From Psychromicrobium lacuslunae (GTDB lineage: Bacteria > Actinomycetota > Actinomycetes > Actinomycetales > Micrococcaceae): a stretch of DNA of 64,000 nucleotides. The position numbers and the translations under genes were made by a program. Where the stretch lies: contig NZ_CP011005.1 of assembly GCF_000950575.1 (NCBI RefSeq), positions 2,852,001 through 2,916,000 on the forward strand, in the 5' to 3' direction. Of this stretch, positions 37,528-46,111 are shown one piece after another (position 1 is the first letter of the stretch; every line of letters starts with the position of its first letter). The notes beneath the pieces were generated by a model that saw only the letters and a program-made list of their open reading frames with translations, ran no database searches and was not told the origin of the DNA.

Positions 37528-38913
37528 CTACTTGATGGTGATCTCACCGATTTTCAGCGCATAGGGGTAGGTGCGCGGTGACTGCAGCTTTGGCAACTGG
37601 GTGAAGTTGATAATGACATACTGGGCCTTGCTGCCAGCCGGTGCCGGAACGGTGATATTAGGTCCGGTGAAGCTTCCGGTGCCTATTTGTTTTGCACCGC
37701 TCAGGCTGGGTTTAGAGTTTGTCAGCACCTCGAAGCTGCCTCCAGAACTCCCAGACTGGGCAATACTCACTGTGCTGATATCGGAGATTTCCTTCAACTG
37801 AACCACCAGGGCAATGCTCTTAGCAGCGCCGATGAAGTCATCGTTGCTGAACTCGAAGGTTTGCCAGAGGGTGGCAGGATTCCCGTCGAAGAGATTGGCT
37901 AGTTTGCCTTCGGGGAAGCTCGACGCGTCCTTCATATCTTGAACCTGCTGGGTGACGGCGGCAATTGATGGAGCAACCGTGGGTGCTGAACTGGTGGGAG
38001 GAGCGCTACTACTCGGTGAAGTCTGGCTAGTAGTTGGGCTTGACGGACTGGGCGCGGCTTGATTATTGGTGAAGTTACTAATGATGGGTACCACCGCGAA
38101 GATGACCGCGAGCGCCAAAATCACCAATAGAATGCCACCGACCAGCCAGCGCCCACTTTTCGGTGCGTTGGCCTCATCGTCGTCAAACCCTTCGGTCACC
38201 TCATCGCTTTGCTGACTCACTGATGCCACCGCGCTGGCGGGGAAGGTTCCAGGCTTGCGCCCCTCTGGTATGGATTCCCGTGCGTCAGAACTAGAGCTGC
38301 CCACAATGGGTGCCGGGCTCAGCGAGGCTTCCTCATCGGTCCATTTTGAGACTTTGGGTTTGGCAGCTACCTCGGGTGCGGTGTCAGTTGCTGGTGTAGC
38401 TGCCGCCGAGCGAGGTGCCACGGCTGGCGGTGGTGGCACGGGCACAGATGATTTCGATGCTCTATCGGTGGTCGGCGTTTCAGGGATATATGGAGTGTTG
38501 TCCTCGTAGACATAGTCGTAGTCCCCAGCGACTGGTTCGCTGGGCCGCTCAGCACCGAAAATATCGACTCCGAGCGTATCGGTGAACTGCGGTTCAGTAT
38601 ATGGAGTGGTCGGAATCAGTAAATCGAGCAGATCGGCGGCTTGGCTCTTGCTCGCGATCATATAAGCGGTGCCCTCGCCCAATCCCAGGTCCAGGATCTG
38701 GAATCCCGCATGTCGTTCACCGGTAGCTACTTCACGGGCGCCCTGAGTGAGGTTCTCGGCATTTTCAGTGCCAGCGATGACAATACTCACCGGACGATTT
38801 AGCACCTGGTCGACGCCATCAAGGACCTGATCGCCTTCTGCGGACACCAAAACGCTGGCGGTGACTTTGTAGCGACCGCCAAGTACCGTACCGACTTCTC
38901 CAGACTGCGACAA
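37528..38913 (-). CDS. Membrane protein with N-terminal pseudokinase-like module and C-terminal discoidin-like domain
   Basis: A 461-residue protein of unknown function. The first 115 residues (LGGRYKVTASVLVSAEGDQVL to LGVDIFGAE) resemble a protein-kinase N-lobe without catalytic residues and are paralogous by eye to the C-terminus of MurJ encoded next to it. A Pro/Ala-rich linker follows, then one membrane helix (WLVGGILLVILALAVIFAV, about residues 255-280). After a Ser/Pro linker comes an extracellular F5/8 type C-like domain (NLFDGNPATLWQTFEF onwards). Mycobacterial MurJ/MviN carries a comparable pseudokinase and outer domain, so a role in peptidoglycan synthesis control is likely but inferred. 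Same strand as murJ, 77 bases downstream. Confidence 0.82.
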   Translation of the reverse strand: MSQSGEVGTVLGGRYKVTASVLVSAEGDQVLDGVDQVLNRPVSIVIAGTENAENLTQGAREVATGERHAGFQILDLGLGEGTAYMIASKSQAADLLDLLIPTTPYTEPQFTDTLGVDIFGAERPSEPVAGDYDYVYEDNTPYIPETPTTDRASKSSVPVPPPPAVAPRSAAATPATDTAPEVAAKPKVSKWTDEEASLSPAPIVGSSSSDARESIPEGRKPGTFPASAVASVSQQSDEVTEGFDDDEANAPKSGRWLVGGILLVILALAVIFAVVPIISNFTNNQAAPSPSSPTTSQTSPSSSAPPTSSAPTVAPSIAAVTQQVQDMKDASSFPEGKLANLFDGNPATLWQTFEFSNDDFIGAAKSIALVVQLKEISDISTVSIAQSGSSGGSFEVLTNSKPSLSGAKQIGTGSFTGPNITVPAPAGSKAQYVIINFTQLPKLQSPRTYPYALKIGEITIK

Positions 38914-38990
38914 TATGCTGCCCTCCTTGGCTTCCGATCCTATCCGATTGTTGACCTCAGTCGCAGGAAATAGCGGCTCTAAGCATCGAT

Positions 38991-41174
38991 CTAAGAGCCA
39001 CCTTGTCTCGGGTGCAAGGACCCGAGATCCAAAACTTCAGTGAAGTGCGGCTCGACAAAGGTGTCGGTTTGAACAATAAGGTCGAGGAGTTCATCACTCG
39101 TGGTGTGGGTAGCAACTAGGTAGGTAGCACTCCCACTGGTCCAAATATCCAGAATGAGAAGTGCCTCAGGATGTTCACGAAGAGTCAGGATTTCGCGGAT
39201 TCGGAGCCGTAAAATCTTGGCTGCCTGCGGTGTGGCGGCAAGCACCAGGATCGGTCGGTGCAATAACGAGTCAACGCCTTGGTAGACCGATCCACCGTGC
39301 GCTGAGGCAACCGCGATATCGCTGATGTCATATCGTTGGCGCAGTTTCACGGTTTGCTCGACTGGCCGTTCCTGAGCTGCAGGTGCGGCCTGGACCGGCG
39401 GTTCTGGGTCGCTGAGCGCCGATTCAGAGGACTCCTTGGGCAGATCGCTTCCGCGGCTCGGTGCAAATCGGGAAAGTCGGCCGAGAATCGGGGTTAGTAG
39501 GGTGTCGAGCTCGCGATTCCGCATCATCTTTAAGCCGAGCCAATAAACCCCGGCCATTACTATCCCGACTACCGCCAAGGTCACCAGGGCGGTGAGAGTG
39601 GAACGCCAGGCGAAGCCGTCGAAACTTCCTCCGATGAAGCTACCGCCCCCCATGGCGGCGAGCACCAGTGCTCCGACAATGGCGGCGAAGACGGCTGCCA
39701 CCAAAAACTGGGTGTGTGAGCGCACGATTCGGGCGACTTCGAAATCGCCGATCTTACGACGTAGCACCGATCCGGAAAGGAACGGCGAGATGATATTTCC
39801 GGCCGATACGGTGGCTAAGAGTGCGAAGATTTGAAATTCGCGCGGAACCAGCAAAACCGCCAACGCGGTGCCGATGCCGAAAATAATCAGGAAGGCCTGC
39901 AGGATGAAAGGGGTGCGCGCATCTTCGGTGACATAGAAGACGCGGTTGAACATGAAATTCAGGCTAAGGAAGGGTGAGCTGATGGCCAGGATGCAGACCG
40001 CAATACCCATTGATAACGCGGCTTGATGATCGCCACCACCCATCACTGTGCCGATCTGGCCGGAAAGCACGATCAGAGCGGCAGAACCGAACACGGTGAT
40101 CGCACCCACGGTCCGGGTCAGTTGGGAGACTGCACCCACAAAAGCCTTCCGGTCATCACCGCTGAAGGCGCGTGACATTCGATTGAAGAAGATGGTCGCG
40201 ACCGAGAGCACAATAATCGAATGCGGCAGGATGTAAATATCGCTGGCCCGATTGAATAAGAACAGCCCAGCGGTGTTCTCTACGGATTTTCCGTCCTGAG
40301 CCTTAGTGGCACCGGTAGCGACCCAGGTGATTAGCAGGTAGGAAAGTTGCCCGATCACCATGGTGCCTAGCGCCCAGCCCGCGATCTTCCCGGTATGTGA
40401 GAAGCCCATCCCTCGCCAGCCCCATTTGGGTCGCAATTTCAGCCCGAGTCGACGCAATGGCCAGAGCAGGATGAGTGCTTGTAAGACCACACCGAGGGTG
40501 GTGGTACCGGCCAATAGCATGGTCTGGGCGCTGCTCCAGTTATCTACGGTAGGAGCGGGGTGGTCCTTGTTTTGGCCTCCCCAGAGCGTGATGAAACTGA
40601 GAATGCCAGCGATCGCAACGACGTTATTCAACACCGGTGCCCAGGTGTAGGCACCGAAGCGGTCATTGGCGTTCAGCGCTTGACCCACCAGAGCATAAAG
40701 GCCGTAGAAAAAGATTTGCGGCAGCAGCCAGATCGAGAAGTGCACCGCGATCACTTGCTGCCTGCCCTCGAACTGGGTGAGTAAGTCGACCAGGAAGCTT
40801 GAGCAGAGCGTGAGCACGACGGTGATCACCAAAAGACAGAGCACCCCAAGCGTGAGCAGCCTGCTGAGATAGTCAACACCTCGGTCAGGCAACTTACTAG
40901 CTTTAATGATCTGCGGTACCAGTACGACGTTGAAGACACCGCCAGCGAGCATAATGTAGAGCAGGTTGGGTAGGTTATTAGCGGCATCGAAGATACTCGA
41001 AAGCGGACCCGTTGCCGCCAGGGCAACAGCAATCAGAGAGACTTTGACCAGTCCCAGTACCCGCGACACTAGGGTGCCCGCTGCCATCACTATGCCGGAA
41101 CGTGCAGCTGAGGGCTGAGCAGCACGACCTTCCGCGCCTCTCACATTCTTAGAGGTTGACATCTCCATCATCAT
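38991..41174 (-). CDS. murJ: Lipid II flippase MurJ with C-terminal pseudokinase-like module
   Basis: A 727-residue MVF/MurJ protein that flips lipid II across the membrane for wall synthesis. About 14 membrane helices occupy residues 25-540, with typical ISRVLGLVKVSLIAVALA-like and NLPNLLYIMLAGGVFNVVLVP segments. The remaining 190 residues are a cytoplasmic tail with a linker and a kinase N-lobe-like module (RYDISDIAVASAHGGSVYQGVD, ILVLAATPQAAKILRLRIREI). No catalytic loop is present. Starts near MEMSTSKNV; two Met codons precede it. The adjacent downstream gene carries a matching module. Confidence 0.94.
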   Translation of the reverse strand: MMMEMSTSKNVRGAEGRAAQPSAARSGIVMAAGTLVSRVLGLVKVSLIAVALAATGPLSSIFDAANNLPNLLYIMLAGGVFNVVLVPQIIKASKLPDRGVDYLSRLLTLGVLCLLVITVVLTLCSSFLVDLLTQFEGRQQVIAVHFSIWLLPQIFFYGLYALVGQALNANDRFGAYTWAPVLNNVVAIAGILSFITLWGGQNKDHPAPTVDNWSSAQTMLLAGTTTLGVVLQALILLWPLRRLGLKLRPKWGWRGMGFSHTGKIAGWALGTMVIGQLSYLLITWVATGATKAQDGKSVENTAGLFLFNRASDIYILPHSIIVLSVATIFFNRMSRAFSGDDRKAFVGAVSQLTRTVGAITVFGSAALIVLSGQIGTVMGGGDHQAALSMGIAVCILAISSPFLSLNFMFNRVFYVTEDARTPFILQAFLIIFGIGTALAVLLVPREFQIFALLATVSAGNIISPFLSGSVLRRKIGDFEVARIVRSHTQFLVAAVFAAIVGALVLAAMGGGSFIGGSFDGFAWRSTLTALVTLAVVGIVMAGVYWLGLKMMRNRELDTLLTPILGRLSRFAPSRGSDLPKESSESALSDPEPPVQAAPAAQERPVEQTVKLRQRYDISDIAVASAHGGSVYQGVDSLLHRPILVLAATPQAAKILRLRIREILTLREHPEALLILDIWTSGSATYLVATHTTSDELLDLIVQTDTFVEPHFTEVLDLGSLHPRQGGS

Positions 41175-41209
41175 CGCACAGCCATTGCCGGCTGTCGGGT
41201 AAGCGGATG

Positions 41210-41752
41210 CTACTGGTGCTTAGGCCAGTTACTATTCGCCAGATCGGCGATTCGACGCTCATTCGGGAAGGAAAGTCGTTTAGCTAGATCACCGAGCTCC
41301 ACCCAGGCCACGTCGATCGCCTCATGATCCGGATCGTTCTCTATGGTCAGCTCGCCGCCGGTCGCGCGCAGCAGGAAGTGATGCACCGTTTTATGAACCC
41401 GGTGCCCGGTCACGGTGAACCAGTAATCAATGCTGCCCAGCGGGGCCAGAATGTCACCCTCGATGCCCGTTTCCTCGGCAATTTCGCGGACGGCTGCCTG
41501 TTCATGCGTCTCAACGCCTTCAGGGTGCCCCTTGGGCAAGCACCACTCGACCCGGCCACCTCGGTTGAGCCTGGCAATAATGGCCACTCGGAGCCCACCG
41601 TCGTGCCGATCGACCACCACGCCACCAGCCGAAACTTCCTCAACAGTTGGCAGCGCGGAAACACTGCTGAGCGGTTGCCCGGCAGCCTGCTGCCCGCCCA
41701 GTGCCGAAGGCAAGGGCGTGCGCTTGGGTGCACTAGGAACCGGGTGGGTCAT
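41210..41752 (-). CDS. NUDIX hydrolase
   Basis: A 180-residue NUDIX enzyme that hydrolyses a nucleoside diphosphate-X substrate. The NUDIX box reads GHPEGVETHEQAAVREIAEE and continues TGI. Residues 1-45 are a low-complexity Pro/Ser/Ala segment before EEVSAGGVVVDRHDGG. The frame is open to 42067, but that stretch opposes the CCA-adding enzyme gene; the ATG at 41752 with a GGGAG site is chosen. It lies just upstream of murJ on the same strand and is divergent from the tRNA nucleotidyltransferase, the usual actinobacterial arrangement. Confidence 0.94.
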   Translation of the reverse strand: MTHPVPSAPKRTPLPSALGGQQAAGQPLSSVSALPTVEEVSAGGVVVDRHDGGLRVAIIARLNRGGRVEWCLPKGHPEGVETHEQAAVREIAEETGIEGDILAPLGSIDYWFTVTGHRVHKTVHHFLLRATGGELTIENDPDHEAIDVAWVELGDLAKRLSFPNERRIADLANSNWPKHQ

Positions 41753-41792
41753 GACTCCCACTCTAACGAAATCTGGCAGGATATAAGGAACT

Positions 41793-43256
41793 ATGATGCA
41801 GGTTCTGAACAGCTCCACACTCGATCCGGTTGTCCTTGAGCTGGGACAACGCTTTGTTGACGCCGGATTCGAGCTGTCCTTGGTGGGCGGCCCGGTTCGC
41901 GATCTTTTTTTGGGACGCCAATCGCCGGACCTAGATTTCACCTCCAACGCCACCCCGGATGAAATCCTCTCGGTGGTGAAAGGCTGGTCGGATGCGGTGT
42001 GGGAGATTGGCCGGGCCTTCGGCACCATTGGGCTCCGTAAGGCCGGTTTCATCATTGAAGTCACCACCTATCGTGCTGAGGCTTACGATCCGGACTCCCG
42101 AAAGCCAGAGGTGGCCTTCGGGGATTCCTTGGAAGCGGATCTGCGTCGCCGTGACTTCACCATGAATGCAATGGCGCTTCGCTTGCCGACGCTTGAACTA
42201 GTTGACCCCTATGGCGGGATTAAGGATCTGCACGCGGGCGTTTTGCGTACCCCGGGTCGGGCCGAGGACTCCTTCTCGGACGATCCCTTGCGGATGATGC
42301 GCGCTGCCCGATTTGTTGCCCAATTGGGGGTAGCACTCCACCCTGAGGTGGAGGGAGCAATGATTCAGATGGCTGAGCGAATCCAAATCATTTCCGCTGA
42401 GCGAGTGCGAGATGAGCTAATCAAGCTGATTTGCGCACCGCAGGCCAGGTTGGGTGTCGATATCTTGGTCAGCACCGGACTGGCGGATCAGGTATTGCCG
42501 GAGGTTTCCGCTCTGCGGCTGGAAACGGATGAGCATCATCGGCACAAAGATGTCTACCAGCATTCGCTACAAGTACTCGAGCAGGCCGCTGCGCTGGAGT
42601 CTGGACCCGATGGCCCGGTGCCGGGTCCCGACTTCGTGCTGCGTTTTGCGGCTCTGATGCATGACGTCGGTAAGCCGGCCACCAGGCGCTTTGAAGCGGC
42701 CGGCGGCGTCAGCTTCCGGCACCACGACGTGGTGGGTGCGAAACTCACTGCGAAGCGAATGAAGGCGCTTCGTTTTGACAATGACACCATCAAGGCAGTG
42801 GCCCGTTTGGTCGAGTTGCACATGCGTTTCTACGGATACGGTGAGGCGGGTTGGACCGATTCTGCGGTACGCCGATATGTTGCCGATGCCGGAGAGTTGC
42901 TGGAGCGCCTGCACCGTTTAACTCGTTCTGATGTGACCACTCGAAATCAGCGAAAGGCTGAGCGGCTGGCTTTCGCCTATGACGATCTTGAAAGCCGGAT
43001 CACTGAGTTGGCCGCCCAGGAGGAACTGGCTGCTATCCGGCCCGATTTGGATGGTGCGCAAATCATGTCGTTGCTGGGAATCCGTCCCGGTCCTCAGGTC
43101 GGGCAGGCTTACAAATACCTGCTCAATGAGAGAATGGAAGACGGCCCGCTGGGTGAAGCGGAAGCGGAACGGCGGCTCCGGTTGTGGTGGGTAGAGCACC
43201 AGCCTGTGGACCAGGCGGACAATACTAAGGCAATGGAAAGCGGCAATGAGCACTGA
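41793..43256 (+). CDS. CCA tRNA nucleotidyltransferase (PcnB family)
   Basis: A 487-residue enzyme that adds or repairs the CCA end of tRNAs; neither tRNA in this window encodes CCA. The N-terminal nucleotidyltransferase has VGGPVRDLFLGRQSPDLDFTS, with the catalytic DLD. RRRDFTMNAMALRL follows, then the head/neck domains. An HD domain (HRHKDVYQHSLQVLEQ, LMHDVGKPA) lies in the C-terminal half. The start has two ATG codons in tandem. Its last 11 bases overlap the histidine phosphatase gene. Confidence 0.95.
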   Translation: MMQVLNSSTLDPVVLELGQRFVDAGFELSLVGGPVRDLFLGRQSPDLDFTSNATPDEILSVVKGWSDAVWEIGRAFGTIGLRKAGFIIEVTTYRAEAYDPDSRKPEVAFGDSLEADLRRRDFTMNAMALRLPTLELVDPYGGIKDLHAGVLRTPGRAEDSFSDDPLRMMRAARFVAQLGVALHPEVEGAMIQMAERIQIISAERVRDELIKLICAPQARLGVDILVSTGLADQVLPEVSALRLETDEHHRHKDVYQHSLQVLEQAAALESGPDGPVPGPDFVLRFAALMHDVGKPATRRFEAAGGVSFRHHDVVGAKLTAKRMKALRFDNDTIKAVARLVELHMRFYGYGEAGWTDSAVRRYVADAGELLERLHRLTRSDVTTRNQRKAERLAFAYDDLESRITELAAQEELAAIRPDLDGAQIMSLLGIRPGPQVGQAYKYLLNERMEDGPLGEAEAERRLRLWWVEHQPVDQADNTKAMESGNEH

Positions 43257-43869
43257 GTCAGTTCCCTGGGATCACGTTACTTTGCCGAAATTGTGGCTAC
43301 TGCGACATGGCGAAACCGAATGGTCGCGTAGCGGCCAATACACCGGTTTGACTGATTTGCCGTTGACCGAACGAGGCGAGGAACAGGCACGTTCGGCCAG
43401 GCCTGCTCTTGCCGCGGTCAATTTTGACCTAGTTCTCAGTTCACCCTTGCAGCGAGCTCGACGTACTGCGGAGCTTGCCGGGTATCCTCAGGCCGAACTC
43501 GAACCGCTGGCTCATGAATGGGATTATGGCGAGTACGAAGGGGTCAATAGTGCACAGGTACGCCAAGAGCGTCCCGGCTATTTGATCTGGAAAGACGGGG
43601 TGCCCGGCGGGGAGACTATCGATCAGGTCGCGGCTCGGGCGGATGCCGTTATCGCTCGAGTGATCAGCCCTCAGACGGATGGACCTTGCGCCGGCGAGGT
43701 GGTGCGGGATGCGCTGTTGGTAGCCCATGGTCACTTTCTGAGAATCCTTACCGCCCGCTGGCTGGAGTTAGATGCTCGCGAAGGGAAGCACTTCGTGCTC
43801 GGAACCGCAAAAGTTTGTACGCTCGGTTGGGACAAGCACACTCCGGCAATTGAACAGTGGGGGCTCTAG
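43246..43869 (+). CDS. Histidine phosphatase family protein
   Basis: A 207-residue phosphoglycerate-mutase-like phosphatase. The catalytic motif is LWLLRHGETEWS (RHGE), with SSPLQRARRTAEL and ALLVAHGHFLRIL supplying the second histidine. Substrate unknown; relatives act on small phosphorylated metabolites. The start lies 11 bases inside the CCA-adding enzyme gene, so translation is coupled. The small-peptide cassette begins just after it. Confidence 0.93.
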   Translation: MSTESVPWDHVTLPKLWLLRHGETEWSRSGQYTGLTDLPLTERGEEQARSARPALAAVNFDLVLSSPLQRARRTAELAGYPQAELEPLAHEWDYGEYEGVNSAQVRQERPGYLIWKDGVPGGETIDQVAARADAVIARVISPQTDGPCAGEVVRDALLVAHGHFLRILTARWLELDAREGKHFVLGTAKVCTLGWDKHTPAIEQWGL

Positions 43870-43922
43870 CTCGCTGCCGAGAAAGATTTTAGAAATTTTT
43901 CAGCTAATTTACAGATTTGGTA

Positions 43923-43950
43923 TTGAGCACCGGCTTTAATGCTGTATGTT
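43923..43950 (+). promoter_or_regulatory. Candidate promoter of the small-peptide cassette
   Basis: TTGAGC (43923-43928) and TATGTT (43945-43950) with a 16-base spacer, in an AT-rich stretch 62 bases upstream of the 29-codon gene. Motif only. Confidence 0.4.
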
Positions 43951-44011
43951 ATTAACAGAAGTTCAGCGCACTCGCCTGGACCACCGCCACCAGATGAAAG
44001 GAGACCTTGAA

Positions 44012-44101
44012 ATGGATATGAAAATTTCCCAGGATGCGTACGGTATTACCGGCAACGCCGTCATCGAGGCTCCTCTGGGTGGCCTGCTCAGCGCTTCGTA
44101 G
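44012..44101 (+). CDS. Putative 29-residue peptide
   Basis: An unrecognised short gene with an excellent ribosome site (GAAAGGAGA at 43997-44004, ideal spacing) before the ATG. The product starts MDMKISQDAYGITGNAVIEA and ends PLGGLLSAS. The polar first half and the glycine pair near the C-terminus look a little like leader peptides of small secreted or modified peptides, but no processing or modification gene is adjacent. A hairpin follows about 90 bases later. It could instead be a regulatory leader peptide. Confidence 0.5.
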   Translation: MDMKISQDAYGITGNAVIEAPLGGLLSAS

Positions 44102-44348
44102 CTGCAGCCGCCTTACGGCACTCTCGATGAATGGCAGCGTTGGCTGCTGTATTGAATCTTATCGACGTTACTAATTCGCGCCCGTTTCGTCCGTAACACT
44201 GTTTATTAAAGCAGTGTTAATTGTTGCGCCAAATTCAATTAATTAAACCAATTCTCGCATTCAATAAAATACAACTGGAGTTATTGTGTCTAACGCTCAT
44301 CGCACCCATTCATCATTCAACGAACGAGCAGCTAGGGAGGTGACAGCC
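44102..44348 (+). other. AT-rich spacer of the small-peptide cassette
   Basis: A 247-base stretch, AT-rich around 44195-44280 compared with its neighbours, containing a hairpin at 44194-44219. From 44286 a GTG-started frame runs into the next small gene. No other gene is visible. Confidence 0.4.
44194..44219 (+). terminator. Hairpin after the 29-residue peptide gene
   Basis: TAACACTG (44194-44201) pairs with CAGTGTTA (44212-44219) around a ten-base AT loop, followed by ATTGTTG. A weak U tract makes it a possible partial terminator or an RNA-stability hairpin. Confidence 0.45.
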
Positions 44349-44480
44349 ATGAGCCCCATGCCTTCGATCTCATCGATCAAGCGAGTCTTCTTCTCGCCCG
44401 TCGACGCCGAGCGTGTGCAACGTCAGCGTGATCGGGTGGAGAACGACTTCCGCTCGATGAACATCATGAATATCCGCTGA
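44349..44480 (+). CDS. Putative 43-residue basic peptide
   Basis: An unrecognised short gene. The ATG at 44349 has a very strong ribosome site (AGGGAGGTGA, five bases before it). The product is basic and polar: MSPMPSISSIKRVFFSPVDA, then a charged helix ERVQRQRDRVENDFRSMNI. The same frame can start earlier at a GTG (44286; 64 residues), but the ribosome site favours the shorter form. It shares the cassette with the 29-residue gene and is followed by another strong ribosome site and a terminator. Confidence 0.55.
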   Translation: MSPMPSISSIKRVFFSPVDAERVQRQRDRVENDFRSMNIMNIR

Positions 44481-44500
44481 GTCTTCCAAAGGAGGCTCTG

Positions 44501-44650
44501 ATGGATCAATCAAAGCCAAGCACAACGCAAACTGTGCAAGAGGCCCACGCCGCCCAGCGTGGGCTTCTTCGTTTAACTCGACACGGCTCAGCTATCTTCG
44601 AGAAGCCCAGGTTTGGTGCTGACGCTGGGCTTCAACCAATAAATCACTAA
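44501..44650 (+). CDS. Possible 49-residue reading frame overlapping a terminator
   Basis: An ATG at 44501 with an AAAGGAGG site seven bases upstream opens a 49-codon frame beginning MDQSKPSTTQTVQEA. A strong intrinsic terminator lies inside it at 44543-44574, and its end runs into the opposite DUF805 gene, so the full product is doubtful. It may be a truncated peptide made from the terminated transcript, or part of an attenuator. Confidence 0.25.
   Translation: MDQSKPSTTQTVQEAHAAQRGLLRLTRHGSAIFEKPRFGADAGLQPINH
44543..44574 (+). terminator. Intrinsic terminator of the small-peptide cassette
   Basis: GCCCACGC (44543-44550) pairs with GCGTGGGC (44557-44564) around a six-base loop, followed by TTCTTCGTTT. 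It also protects the convergent DUF805 gene end. Confidence 0.8.
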
Positions 44651-44950
44651 GACGATGATTCCCGCGATGGGTACCAGGAGCCAGAAGATGTTTTTCCAGT
44701 TGTAATCCGCGTCTCGCAGGCGCCGAACGGACACGGCTAAGTTGGGTAACAACACGCCAATTCCCCAGAGACTTGTCAGCACCGCGCCAAGGCTTGAGCT
44801 ATCGCCGATGGCGAAAACGCTGAAAACATTCAGCGCCGCGGCGACCAGCAGATTGAAGAGCATCCACCACCAGAATTCGGGGAGCGTGGCGCGGCCAGCG
44901 AAGTCGGCATACTTACGGAATCCGGTCTGAATGGCTTCGGTAAAAGACAT
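44588..44950 (-). CDS. DUF805 family membrane protein
   Basis: A 120-residue protein with about four membrane helices. It shows the DUF805 pattern: FRKYADFAGRATLPEFWWWM at the start, LPNLAVSVRRLRDADYNW in the middle and a last helix before a polar tail. Function unknown; members are common in bacteria and some flank phage or secretion genes. The ATG at 44950 with a GAGGGA site is preferred over an in-frame start at 45067. Confidence 0.9.
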   Translation of the reverse strand: MSFTEAIQTGFRKYADFAGRATLPEFWWWMLFNLLVAAALNVFSVFAIGDSSSLGAVLTSLWGIGVLLPNLAVSVRRLRDADYNWKNIFWLLVPIAGIIVLVIYWLKPSVSTKPGLLEDS

Positions 44951-45086
44951 CGCACATCCCTCGGTTCTTGGCCCCTCGCGGTGATGGGTTGAGCAATAGT
45001 TTATGCCGTGCCCAGGGCGTGGCGGGTCACGACGCGAAGGAAAGCTGTTTGATGGCCTCTGGAGCATTTGGATAGCAGGCGAAGGT

Positions 45087-45118
45087 GCGGGCGGCCGACC
45101 ACAGTGTCGACCGCCCGC
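45087..45118. terminator. GC-rich hairpin downstream of the serine protease gene
   Basis: Arms 45087-45099 and 45106-45118 (GCGGGCGGCCGAC) pair at 12 of 13 positions around a six-base loop. It lies 34 bases after the protease stop on the minus strand. There is no clear U tract. Confidence 0.6.
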
Positions 45119-45151
45119 GCTTGAAAGCCCTCAGCTATCTAGGAACCGGTG

Positions 45152-46012
45152 CTAATCATTGAGATAGGAGTTAAGCACCGCGCCGAACTCATTTGCCGCC
45201 CAGTAGTTGGTGAACTGGTAGTAGGGGATGTCGTTGTTATCGAAACCGTTGACACCGACTAGGGCGTAGCCCGAATCGTCATTGGGATCAGGAGAGAGCC
45301 AGCCGCCGCCGCTGGAGCCGCTGCCCAGTCGGCACTTAATTCCCTTGCTGTTATGGGAAACCCACTGATCCGCTTGGTAGGTGTAGTCGCTCTTGAGGTA
45401 GCCGCAGGTCTGGAGTAGTTGCCCATCTGCGAGCCGGGAGATCTCGGTGTTTGACCGAAGCGGCTCATCAGCGGACTGTCGATCTTCGTTCCACTTTTGT
45501 GAGACCTTGGTATCAACATACGGGTAACCCATATTGATGTACTGGGTATTGCTGGTGAAGAACGACGAACCGGTCATCTTGACTGAGGGGTACTTGCCGT
45601 TTTTCGGATTGAGGTTGCAATCCAGATTGGCGATGGCCCAATCGTAGGAGAAGTCATCGGGGTATTGCTCGGGAATGTAGTAGTTCGACTTCACCGTGCA
45701 GCCTGCGTAGTTCGGCGAAGCGCCGTTGTTGTATTGCAGGTAAAAAGTGTAGCCCGAGCTGGTGTTCTCCAAGCAGTGTGCATCGGTCACAATGGTGTGC
45801 GGGCCGACCAAAGTCGCACTGCAGTATTCGGGGCCGACCAGCTTGCCAGCCCAGGCGAAAGGATCCGCCGATTGATCCGCCGGTCGATAGCCGTCGACCA
45901 GTGTGGTGTAATCGTCCCCCTCGGAAGCGTTAGCGGGTATTGCCATTACCGAGCTGGCGCCCAAACATAGCACGCCGATAGTCATCAATATTGCACTTTT
46001 AGAGAGCTTCAC
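45152..46012 (-). CDS. Secreted trypsin-like serine protease
   Basis: A 286-residue exported protease of the chymotrypsin clan. A Sec signal peptide ends at PANA-SE (after residue 29). The catalytic triad is visible: H79 in IVTDAHC, D124 in SYDWAIANLD and S234 in GSGSSGGGWL. Cys pairs (C64/C80, C105/C132, C203/C227) could form disulfides. Relatives include the V8/glutamyl-endopeptidase and actinobacterial trypsin-like groups; specificity cannot be read reliably. Its promoter region (46013-46371) contains a strong hairpin and a CRP-like site shared with the divergent glycosyltransferase. Confidence 0.93.
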   Translation of the reverse strand: MKLSKSAILMTIGVLCLGASSVMAIPANASEGDDYTTLVDGYRPADQSADPFAWAGKLVGPEYCSATLVGPHTIVTDAHCLENTSSGYTFYLQYNNGASPNYAGCTVKSNYYIPEQYPDDFSYDWAIANLDCNLNPKNGKYPSVKMTGSSFFTSNTQYINMGYPYVDTKVSQKWNEDRQSADEPLRSNTEISRLADGQLLQTCGYLKSDYTYQADQWVSHNSKGIKCRLGSGSSGGGWLSPDPNDDSGYALVGVNGFDNNDIPYYQFTNYWAANEFGAVLNSYLND

Positions 46013-46111
46013 GGTACCTCCTTGTAACGTGTTAATGCTGCTTTAGTGGATTCGTTATTGACTACGTCTAGGACGCTCCAAGAACCCCCAACGCTGGTGT
46101 GGCTCGTAGCC

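Noticed and set aside
41753-42067. N-terminal extension of the NUDIX protein
   Set aside because: It overlaps the opposite-strand CCA-adding enzyme gene and has no NUDIX-related sequence.
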